Origin: Myxococcales bacterium
Lineage (GTDB): Bacteria > Myxococcota > UBA796 > SXON01
Direction: 5' to 3'
Length of the DNA: 64,000 nt
Assembly (NCBI GenBank): GCA_009692585.1
Contig: SHYX01000027.1
Location: 1-64,000, forward strand
Made by a program: the position numbers and the translations under genes. Positions 47,284 through 54,535 of the stretch are shown here, in pieces. How positions within the stretch are numbered: position 1 is the stretch's first letter; the number at the start of each line of letters is the position of its first letter. Below the pieces are notes generated by a model. It did no database searches, was not told the DNA's origin, and was given only the letters and a program-made list of their open reading frames with translations.

Positions 47284-47343
47284 CGGGGGGAGAGGGCTCG
47301 CCGCCATCTCCCCCTACCGCGCCATCCGTTCGGGCCTCCAACC
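47284..47343 (-). repeat. Dispersed repeat R2, copy B
   Basis: Minus-strand copy of R2: the blocks GGTTGGAGGCC, GGATGGCGCGGTAG and GCGAGCCCTCTCCCCCCG follow in the same order and spacing as in copy A, with a few indels (60 against 63 bp). GGGGGAGA and TCTCCCCC provide a hairpin stem. It lies between the divergent FG-GAP lipoprotein gene and the lipoprotein gene at 47479. Confidence 0.72.
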
Positions 47344-47478
47344 TGCGGTTTTCGGCCCGCGCCGCCGTCGCCCAGGCCGCTACCGCCTTTGATGGCGCCG
47401 CAAGCCCAAGGAACGGGGGCTTGGGGGACTGGCATGGAATGGGGGGAAAGGCGCAGGCGGTGCGTTACACCTCCGATC

Positions 47479-47922
47479 ATGTGGACCCTCCTCGCCGCGC
47501 TCAACGCCTGCGCACCTCCGCCGTACACCCCCCCGGCCGATGACACCGGCGACGCGCCCGACGACACCGGCGTCTCTCTGTCCATCGACTGGCCCAAGCC
47601 GGAAACCCCGGCCACGGGCTGTGCCATGTTCGTGGTCTCGACCCCCAACCTGCGCTTGACCGACCCCGTGCTGTCGCCGGACACCAAACCCGGCGAGGGC
47701 CATTACCACCTCATCTACGACGGCATGTACACCCCGTGTGTGACGCCCTATTGCCTCGTGACGCTCCAGACGCAGGGCCTCTACGAGGTACAGGCCGTCG
47801 CCGTCGGCAACGACCACGTCGAGCTGCTGGACGACAACGAAGAGATCATCACGGACACCCTGGTGCTCGACGTCACCCCAGGCGAATGTGACCTGGGCAT
47901 CCCGCTTGCCGGCAACTACTAG
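47479..47922 (+). CDS. Small lipoprotein, unknown function
   Basis: A 147-residue predicted lipoprotein (MWTLLAALNACAPPPY, lipobox ALNAC-like) with an Asp/Thr-rich linker (DDTGDAPDDTG). The compact domain after it has four Cys, probably in two disulphides (TGCAMFVVSTPNL, YTPCVTPYCLVTL), and ends in GECDLGIPLAG. The spacing suggests a small beta-sandwich. Its 3' end overlaps the kinase gene start by 35 bp, so they are likely cotranscribed. No family is recognised. A role as extracellular sensor partner of the kinase is conceivable but unsupported. Confidence 0.65.
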   Translation: MWTLLAALNACAPPPYTPPADDTGDAPDDTGVSLSIDWPKPETPATGCAMFVVSTPNLRLTDPVLSPDTKPGEGHYHLIYDGMYTPCVTPYCLVTLQTQGLYEVQAVAVGNDHVELLDDNEEIITDTLVLDVTPGECDLGIPLAGNY

Positions 47923-49543
47923 CGCCGCCACCCCCGGCCGCCGCTTCGAGCTGCTCCGCACGCTCGGGGTCGGCAGCTTCGGGACCGTCTACCTTGCCGA
48001 GATGGAGGGCGCGGGTGGTTTCCGCCGGCGCGTCGCGCTGAAGCTGCTCAACCCCACGTGGGACCAGGCCAGCGATGCCAGCACCCGGCTTCGAGACGAA
48101 GGCCGGCTGCTTGGCCGATTGCAACACCGGCACATCGTGCGCGTCGACGATCTGCTCCGGCTGGACGGTCGCTGGGCGCTGGTGATGGAATACGTCGCCG
48201 GCGTCGATCTGGAAGCCGCCGTCGCGCCTCCGCCCGATGCGAATATTCCTGCACTGACGACGCGCGCCGCGCTCGAAGTGGTCGCGGCGGTGGCCAACGC
48301 CCTGCGCGCGGCCAGCGAAACGCCGGGAACCGACGACCGTCCGCTGGCGGTCGTGCACCGCGACATCAAGCCCAGCAACATCCGCGTGACCGCCAGCGGT
48401 GACCTCAAGGTGCTCGACTTCGGTGTGGCCCGCGCCGATTTCGCCGGCCGCGAGGCACACACCGAGCGCATGCGCTACGGATCGTTGGGCTACATGTCGC
48501 CTGAACGTCTGCTCGGCGGCGACGAAACGAGTGCGGGCGACGTCTATGCCCTCGGCGTCGTGCTCTACGAGTTGCTCACGCGGACGGCCCACGGCCGCTC
48601 CGAGCTCGCCCCGGAGCCGCAGGCAGACCAGGTGCGCCGAGGCTCGGTGCTCGTCGAGTCGATCGCCGACGTCGGAACCGCCCAGCTCTTTCGCGATATG
48701 CTGGCCTACGAGCCCGAGGACCGGCCCAGCGCCCGCTCGGTCGAGGAACGAGCCCGCGCGCTGTTCACCGACCGCAGCGAACCCGACCTGGCCGCTTGGT
48801 GTGCAGGCGCGGTGCCCCTCCTCGCGGCGGCGATGCCCGACGACACCAGCGTCCGCGGCCGCATCCTCGCCGAGTCCGACGGCTCCGGCCAGGCGATCGT
48901 GACCTCCCCAACGATGGTGCTGCCTGCGGACGGTGCGGAGCCCGATCGCGCCGACGTCACCCGATCGTCGGAGGCGTCAACGCCGGAAGCACCCGATGAG
49001 CCGGCCAGGGTCGGTGGTTCGCTCCGCATGGCATGGATCGTCGGGGCGGTGGTGGCCCTCGGGATCGCCGGCGCCGTGAGTTGGATGGCGCTCGGACCGG
49101 CGCAGCCCGGGCCAGGACCCGCGGTGCAGGCGATCGCGGCGTCCGCCGTCACCGCCCCCGTCGCGCCGGTCGAGGCGCCGCCGGTCCCCGACGCGCCGGT
49201 CGGGGTCGCGGCGACGCCCCTGCCCGACGCGCCGCGCACTGGCGTGACCCGACCGGAGTCCATGCAGAACGACCCCACGCCGTCGACGCCATCCCCGCCG
49301 CCCGCGCCGCCCGCCGCCGTCGACCGGCTCCGCTCTGCCAAGTTCGAGATCGCAGGCAGCGGCGAGCGGCTCGACGTGGTGTGCGGCGACAAGAGGGCCT
49401 CGGGGGATGGCAACGTGTTGATCAATGGGTTTCCTCCGGGCGACTGCACCGTCAGCGCCGGGGGCGACTCCACCACCGTCAGCGTCGTCGAACCCCGTAA
49501 GGTCGACTGCACGCGCTCCGAGGGCAAACTCGCATGTCGTTAG
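47888..49543 (+). CDS. Membrane-anchored Ser/Thr protein kinase
   Basis: Hanks-type eukaryotic-like kinase of 551 residues. The kinase domain covers residues about 18-290: Gly loop LGVGSFGTVY, ATP lysine VALK (52), catalytic loop VHRDIKPSN (Asp159), DFG (177-179), and the activation/APE region SLGYMSPERL. After a Thr/Ser/Pro linker there is one membrane helix (381-402), and a Pro/Ala-rich stretch leading to a C-terminal extracytoplasmic PEGA-like domain (KFEIAGSGERLDVVCGDK ... INGFPPGDCTV) with Cys pairs. It overlaps the next gene by 10 bp, so kinase and outer-membrane protein are likely made together. Substrates are unknown. Confidence 0.85.
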   Translation: MTWASRLPATTSAATPGRRFELLRTLGVGSFGTVYLAEMEGAGGFRRRVALKLLNPTWDQASDASTRLRDEGRLLGRLQHRHIVRVDDLLRLDGRWALVMEYVAGVDLEAAVAPPPDANIPALTTRAALEVVAAVANALRAASETPGTDDRPLAVVHRDIKPSNIRVTASGDLKVLDFGVARADFAGREAHTERMRYGSLGYMSPERLLGGDETSAGDVYALGVVLYELLTRTAHGRSELAPEPQADQVRRGSVLVESIADVGTAQLFRDMLAYEPEDRPSARSVEERARALFTDRSEPDLAAWCAGAVPLLAAAMPDDTSVRGRILAESDGSGQAIVTSPTMVLPADGAEPDRADVTRSSEASTPEAPDEPARVGGSLRMAWIVGAVVALGIAGAVSWMALGPAQPGPGPAVQAIAASAVTAPVAPVEAPPVPDAPVGVAATPLPDAPRTGVTRPESMQNDPTPSTPSPPPAPPAAVDRLRSAKFEIAGSGERLDVVCGDKRASGDGNVLINGFPPGDCTVSAGGDSTTVSVVEPRKVDCTRSEGKLACR

Positions 49544-50964
49544 TCCTCCTGCTGATCACCGCGGCGCACGCCGACCGCGTCTACTGGGTTGCCCCGCCCG
49601 CACCGGCCGACACCGACGCCGTGGCGCGGACGGTGCCGGGCGTCAAAGCGATGCCGCTCGACAACCTTGTGAGCACCTCCACGGGGGACGGCTCCGCCGC
49701 AATCGACGCCCTCCGCGCCGAGCTGGCCTCGGTGCGGCCGCTGCTCAGCGAGTTCGACGGCGAACTCAAGATCATGGCGCGGTTGCGCAAGGCCACGACC
49801 GACGTCACCCGCCTGCGCTCCGCAGAAGACGCGGAGCTGATGCGACATGCCCTGCTCGTCGAGGGCAACGCCGTGCACCGGTACTTCGGCGACCGCCTGG
49901 GCCTGGACCCGGCGTCACTGCCCTACACCCGGACCGTGGGCCCCGCGCTGGTGGTGGAGGCCTGGGTGGACGCGGCCGCGCTGGACGGGACGGCCAACCC
50001 CGACGAGACCGACCTGCCGGAGAAGACGCAGCGGCTATCGTACGACGGTGTCCGGGCGCTGATGAACGCGATGCCGGCGGCGTCCCTCGAGATTGGAAAG
50101 CTTGCCAGTGGTGCCGAGGTATGGCTGGACGGCAAGCGGGTCAACGCCGCGGCCGGGTCGCGCACGCTGCTGGTTCCAGGCCGACACTTCGTCAGCGTTC
50201 GCGCCGGCGGAGTCGAGTTGTTGAGCGGCGACGCCGAGCTGACGGAAGGGGCGACCATGCGCGCGGAAGCACCCTTCGGGCCGGTTGAGCGGGACGCGCT
50301 GGTGGCGCTGGTGAAGAGTGCTGACGCGGGGTGGGCCGTTTCCGAGGCGGCCATGGTGCCGATCTCGGGCGCCAAAGAGCCGGTCTACCTGGCACTTCCT
50401 GGTGCCGGTCGCCCAAAGCTGGCCCGCGTCGATCGTGGCACCGCCGAGATGACCAGGCTCGTCGCCCCGGAAAAAGCGAAGGTCCCGCCGGTCTCGGTGC
50501 ACGCCGCGCTGGGCGCAGGCTGGGTGTCGACAGGCGACTTCTTCTTGCTGAACGTCGACGCCGAGGCGCCGTACGATGCCGCGACGGTCAACGCCGTCGC
50601 ACCAGCCGTATCGGTAGATATCGCCTATAGAATGGGACTTTTCTCCACGAGTGCGGGTGTGTCGGCGCAGTTCGCCGTGGGGGAGTTCCACGAGCTCCCG
50701 TCCGGTGACGAGACGCTCCGCAGCTTCGTGTACCCACACGTGGGCGTGGGCCTGCCCTGGGTCCAGGCGACGATCGGCCCGCTGTTGCCGTGGTACCTGG
50801 GGGTGGGGCTCAAGGGCCGCGTCGCGGTCGCCTCCGACTTCGATCTGGTGGGCAACGCGGTCGTGGGCGCTGGGATCAAGGTGGCGCGTGAGGCCGGTCA
50901 GCCTGCCTATGAACCCCTGCCCCTCTACGCCGCCTGGGGCGGCGTCGGCTGGAAGTTCGACTGA
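49534..50964 (+). CDS. Secreted outer-membrane-type protein
   Basis: A 476-residue exported protein (MSLVLLLITAAHADRVYW, signal peptide cleaved after AHA). The central region around residues 180-240 contains a PEGA-like module (LASGAEVWLDGKRVNAAAGS, VPGRHFVSVRAGG), like the kinase upstream. The last 150 residues have alternating Gly/aromatic strands (HVGVGLPWVQATIG, YLGVGLKGRVAVAS, ending GGVGWKFD), suggesting a beta-barrel or beta-rich domain. It overlaps the kinase gene by 10 bp and is followed 2 bp later by a binding-protein gene. Function is unknown; the operon suggests a surface-exposed target or partner of the kinase. Confidence 0.62.
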   Translation: MSLVLLLITAAHADRVYWVAPPAPADTDAVARTVPGVKAMPLDNLVSTSTGDGSAAIDALRAELASVRPLLSEFDGELKIMARLRKATTDVTRLRSAEDAELMRHALLVEGNAVHRYFGDRLGLDPASLPYTRTVGPALVVEAWVDAAALDGTANPDETDLPEKTQRLSYDGVRALMNAMPAASLEIGKLASGAEVWLDGKRVNAAAGSRTLLVPGRHFVSVRAGGVELLSGDAELTEGATMRAEAPFGPVERDALVALVKSADAGWAVSEAAMVPISGAKEPVYLALPGAGRPKLARVDRGTAEMTRLVAPEKAKVPPVSVHAALGAGWVSTGDFFLLNVDAEAPYDAATVNAVAPAVSVDIAYRMGLFSTSAGVSAQFAVGEFHELPSGDETLRSFVYPHVGVGLPWVQATIGPLLPWYLGVGLKGRVAVASDFDLVGNAVVGAGIKVAREAGQPAYEPLPLYAAWGGVGWKFD

Positions 50965-50966
50965 CG

Positions 50967-51875
50967 ATGTTGGCCCTTCTGGCGGCGTGCTCAGACCCGC
51001 CCGACCCCGCCGAAAGCGCGACCGCGCCTGCGTTGCAGAAGCTCGCGCTCGCGCTGAACTGGTACCCCGAGCCCGAGTTCGGCGGGTTCTATGACGCGGC
51101 GCTGCGGGGCCTGTATCGGGATGCCGGGCTGGACGTCACGATCGTTCCGGGCGGCCCGGGCGCGCCCGTCCTGGAGTTGTTGGCCGCCGGCCGGAGCGAC
51201 GTGGTCCTGACCGGCGCCGACGATCTACTGGTCCGCCGAGCCAAAGGGCTGGACGCCGTCGCGGTCTTCGCCGGCTTTCAGGACTCGCCGGTGGGGCTCC
51301 TGGTCCACGTTCCCGGGCCACGTCGGTACGAGGAGGTCACCGGCCCGGTCGCGGCGGAAGCCGGGTCGCCCTACCAGCAGTTCATCTGGGCGAAATACGG
51401 GTGGGAGGGCAAGGTGGAGCTGGTGCCCACCACCGGCACCATCGCACCCTTCGCCGCCAATCCCCAACTGGCGCAGCAGGCCTACGTGACCAGCGAGCCG
51501 TGCCTCGCCGAGGCGCAGGGGCTGACGGTCGACTTTCTCGCGGCGCGGGACGCGGGTTGGAACCCATACGCATCGCTGGCGGTCGTGCGCGGAGCTGACA
51601 AGAACGAGCCTTGGGTGAAGCGCTTCGTTTCGGCCAGCGCCAAGGGATGGGAGCACTACCTGGCAGATCCCGCCGTTGCAAACGCGGAGATCGTGAGGCA
51701 AAACCCGGAGATGGGCAACGGCCGTATCGACTGTGTGGTTTCGCGCCAGCGCTCCTTTGTATTGGGGAACGGAACCCTCGGCAAGGTGGACGGCGCCCGC
51801 TTCGACGAACTCGCGGCGGCGCTGACCTCGATCGGGCAGCCGGTCACGGCAGCTGGGGCGTGGTGGACGGAGTAG
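50967..51875 (+). CDS. THI5/NMT1-like substrate-binding lipoprotein
   Basis: A 302-residue lipoprotein (MLALLAACSDPPD, lipobox LAAC) of the NMT1/THI5-like periplasmic binding protein family, members of which bind thiamine-pyrimidine precursors, nitrate or taurine. Family-like stretches are LALNWYPEPEFGGFYDAALRG, GLDVTIVPGGPGAPVLELLA and GRSDVVLTGADDLLVRRAKG. No ABC permease or ATPase is adjacent, so it either works with a transporter encoded elsewhere or serves as a receptor in the kinase operon. It converges on the RibD-like gene with 8 bp between stops. Confidence 0.78.
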   Translation: MLALLAACSDPPDPAESATAPALQKLALALNWYPEPEFGGFYDAALRGLYRDAGLDVTIVPGGPGAPVLELLAAGRSDVVLTGADDLLVRRAKGLDAVAVFAGFQDSPVGLLVHVPGPRRYEEVTGPVAAEAGSPYQQFIWAKYGWEGKVELVPTTGTIAPFAANPQLAQQAYVTSEPCLAEAQGLTVDFLAARDAGWNPYASLAVVRGADKNEPWVKRFVSASAKGWEHYLADPAVANAEIVRQNPEMGNGRIDCVVSRQRSFVLGNGTLGKVDGARFDELAAALTSIGQPVTAAGAWWTE

Positions 51876-51883
51876 CGCCCCGC

Positions 51884-52519
51884 CTACCGGAGCACGCGGT
51901 AGCGACAGAAGAGCTCGTCACCGACCGCACGGCAATGCTCCAGGTGGAGCCGCGGCGCCACATGGTGGCCAAACCCTGACCCGTCCACGAGCGAGGGTGC
52001 CCCGCGGCCCCCGAGCAGGAGCGGGCAGATCGTTACATAGACGTCGTGGACCAGACCAGCCGCCAGCCACTGGGAGAGCAGGTCGCCCCCGCACTCCAAG
52101 AGCAGCGTCGTCACCCCACGACGCTCGAGGTCGGCGACGATGGACGGCGGATCGGTGGGCCCGGCCGTGCTGGCGTAGACCACCGGGTCCACGCGCGGAT
52201 CGGACCAGAACCGCGACGTCTCGGGGAGGACGCCGCCGCGGGTGACCACCGCGTTGATCCATCGGCGTCCGTCAATCGCCGGGGTATCGGCATCGAAGAA
52301 TGCGGCGGCGCGAAGCTCGGCGAGCGCGGCGGGGTCCGGGACCAGCGGGAGCGGCCAGTTTCGGAAGGTCCGCCCCCCGACCAGCACCGCGTCGGCGCGG
52401 GCGCGGAGCACACTCATATAGGCCCGATCGAGCCGCGTTCCCAGGGCGAAATGGTCGTACTCTACCGTCGCGATGCGGCCGTCCACGGACAGCGCCGTAT
52501 TGCTCAGCACCCGGATCAC
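51884..52519 (-). CDS. RibD C-terminal-like pyrimidine/pteridine reductase
   Basis: A 211-residue stand-alone reductase domain (RibD_C, DHFR-like fold). Supporting segments are NTALSVDGRIA, SVLRARADAVLVGGRTFRNW, GVTTLLLECGGDLLSQWLAAGLVHDVYV and PLLLGGRGAPS. Relatives reduce diaminohydroxy-ribosylaminopyrimidine in riboflavin synthesis or replace dihydrofolate reductase. The deaminase domain of bacterial RibD is absent. The GTG start overlaps the folB stop (TAGTG), tying it to pterin metabolism. Confidence 0.82.
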   Translation of the reverse strand: MIRVLSNTALSVDGRIATVEYDHFALGTRLDRAYMSVLRARADAVLVGGRTFRNWPLPLVPDPAALAELRAAAFFDADTPAIDGRRWINAVVTRGGVLPETSRFWSDPRVDPVVYASTAGPTDPPSIVADLERRGVTTLLLECGGDLLSQWLAAGLVHDVYVTICPLLLGGRGAPSLVDGSGFGHHVAPRLHLEHCRAVGDELFCRYRVLR

Positions 52520-52887
52520 TACGCGAAGTCCTCCTTCGCGCGCCAACACTCCACCGCGACGCTGCCCACGTTCGGCATGTCGAACGGCGCCTTGGTGACC
52601 CGTACCCGTACCCGATCGATGGGGAACTCCCGCACCAGAAGCCGGGCGACCTCCTCCGCAACCGCCTCGATGAGCCGATACTCCTTACCCTGGACGAGCT
52701 GTCCGATCTTGAGGTTCGCTTCGTAGTAATCGACGATGTCGCGAGCGCGGTCCGCCTGCGCGTCCGAACGCCAGTGCGTCTCTGCCTCCCAATCGATGAT
52801 GATACGTTGGCGGATGTGTCGCTCGTACTCGTGGAAGCCGATGCGGACGTCGTAGGAGAAGCCGGTGCCGTGAACGCGGTCGAGCAT
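52519..52887 (-). CDS. folB: Dihydroneopterin aldolase-like protein (FolB family)
   Basis: Pterin-binding enzyme of 122 residues that in folate synthesis cleaves 7,8-dihydroneopterin. The T-fold signatures are visible: YDVRIGFHEYERHIRQRIII, DIVDYYEANLKIG, the conserved Glu in YRLIEAVAEEVARLLV and the end KAPFDMPNVGSVAVE. The ATG at 52887 is chosen over an upstream in-frame start at 52989 because homology begins there. It is coupled to the downstream reductase and divergent from the radical SAM gene, with 125 bp between the starts. FolB and the epimerase FolX cannot be told apart here with certainty. Confidence 0.83.
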   Translation of the reverse strand: MLDRVHGTGFSYDVRIGFHEYERHIRQRIIIDWEAETHWRSDAQADRARDIVDYYEANLKIGQLVQGKEYRLIEAVAEEVARLLVREFPIDRVRVRVTKAPFDMPNVGSVAVECWRAKEDFA

Positions 52888-53012
52888 GGTGACCGGTATC
52901 AAGAACCCAAGGTCCACGTCGCTCCGGATCGGTAGCCCGCACCGCCCGGTCCACCCGTCGCCGTTGACGCGGGCCGAAGTTCGGGGCACGTTCGAACACC
53001 AGGGAGCTTTCG

Positions 53013-54506
53013 ATGCGCGTGATGGTGGCGTACCCGCCCATCGAATCGGCGAAGGGCAGCCCCATGCTCACCCAGAACCGTCAGTTCCAGTGGTTTACGG
53101 AGCCAAGCTATCTCTACCCCTGCATCCCGGCGTCCGCCGCCACCCTCTTGCAGAGCCTGGGGCACGAAGTGCTGTGGGTGGATTGTATCGCCGAGCGAAA
53201 GGGCTGGGCGGCGTTCGACCGCCTGGTGCGGGATTTCCAGCCCGAGCTGATCGCGATGGAGACCAAGTCGCCGGTGGTCCGCATGCACTGGGCGATTATC
53301 GCGCGCCTCAAAAGCATGATCCCCAACGCAAAGGTGGTGATGTTCGGCGACCACATCGCCGGAAATCCAAGTGAGACCCTGGAGTGTTCCGATACAGATT
53401 TTTGTATCACCGGCGGCGACTATGACTTTTCGCTCCGCAGCATCGTCTGGTACCTGACCGAGGGCAAGGCGCTCGAGAGCGGCATCTGGTGGAAGGCCGA
53501 TGACGGGTCAATCCAGGACGGCGGCACCTACAAGGCGCAGCACTCGTTGGAGTCGCTTCCGTTCTGGGACCGCGACCTCACCAACGCGCACCTCTACTTC
53601 GAAAAGTGGAAGTATCGTCTCCCCTTTCTGTGGACGATGGCCGGGCGCGACTGTCCGTATGGCCGCTGCACCTTCTGCTCGTGGACGGTCACCTACCCGA
53701 AGTTCAGCGTGATACCCCCCGAACGACTCGCGGACGAGATGGAAATGCTCATCTCGCGCCACGGGGCCCGGAACATCTTCGACGACACGGGTGCGCTGCC
53801 GACGGGCAACTGGCTCAACCGGCTCTGTCACGAGATGATCGACCGGAAGATCAACGAGAAGATCGTCTTCGACTGCAATTTTCGCTTCGATTACTTCACC
53901 GAGAAGAACGTCCACCTCATGAAGAAGGCGGGCTTCCGCAAGCTCATCCTCGGCATCGAGAGCGCCTCGGAGCGCACCATCGACATCCTCGACAAGTCGC
54001 TGACCCGCGAACAGATCGTGGAGGGGTGCAAGATGGCGGCCGCCGCCGGCCTCCAGACCCACCTGACCCTCATGGTCGGCTACCCGTGGGAGACCAAACA
54101 GGACGCCTACGAATCGCTGCGACTGGCCCGTTACCTCATGAACGAGGGCTACGCGCACCACCTCCAGGCGACGGTCGTGATGCCGTACCCTGGCACGCCG
54201 CTGTTCACGCTGTGCCAGGAGATGGGCTGGATCCGCTTCGATCCGAAGGACTACGACCGCTACGACATGACCGAGCCGGCGTGCGTGCTCAGTGACATGA
54301 GCCAGGACGAGGTCGTCCGAATGGCCGGCCAATTCTACAAGCTGTACATGCATCCGAAGTTTCTGGCGCATCAACTGCGCAATCTGCGGTCAATCGACGA
54401 CCTGGACTATATGCGTCGCGGTGTATCGGCGATCTGGGGACACATTCGCGACTTCGCCGACATCCGTGCCGACCATGGGCAACACAACGTTTCCTCCATG
54501 CGGTAG
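53013..54506 (+). CDS. B12-binding-type radical SAM protein with CX4CX2C motif
   Basis: A 497-residue protein with an N-terminal cobalamin-binding-like Rossmann domain (RVMVAYPPIESAKG, then LYPCIPASAATLLQSLGHEV) and a radical SAM barrel from about residue 205. The cluster motif is GRDCPYGRCTFCSW, i.e. four residues between the first two Cys instead of the canonical three. Downstream barrel motifs are normal (FDDTGALPTG, KLILGIESASERT, LMVGYPWET). The DxHxxG motif for lower-axial cobalamin histidine is not seen, as in several members of this class. It probably performs a radical methylation or rearrangement, but the substrate is unknown. It stands alone between the folB and lectin genes. Confidence 0.8.
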   Translation: MRVMVAYPPIESAKGSPMLTQNRQFQWFTEPSYLYPCIPASAATLLQSLGHEVLWVDCIAERKGWAAFDRLVRDFQPELIAMETKSPVVRMHWAIIARLKSMIPNAKVVMFGDHIAGNPSETLECSDTDFCITGGDYDFSLRSIVWYLTEGKALESGIWWKADDGSIQDGGTYKAQHSLESLPFWDRDLTNAHLYFEKWKYRLPFLWTMAGRDCPYGRCTFCSWTVTYPKFSVIPPERLADEMEMLISRHGARNIFDDTGALPTGNWLNRLCHEMIDRKINEKIVFDCNFRFDYFTEKNVHLMKKAGFRKLILGIESASERTIDILDKSLTREQIVEGCKMAAAAGLQTHLTLMVGYPWETKQDAYESLRLARYLMNEGYAHHLQATVVMPYPGTPLFTLCQEMGWIRFDPKDYDRYDMTEPACVLSDMSQDEVVRMAGQFYKLYMHPKFLAHQLRNLRSIDDLDYMRRGVSAIWGHIRDFADIRADHGQHNVSSMR

Positions 54507-54535
54507 TCACCCCCGGTAGATGGTAGTATCCGCCG

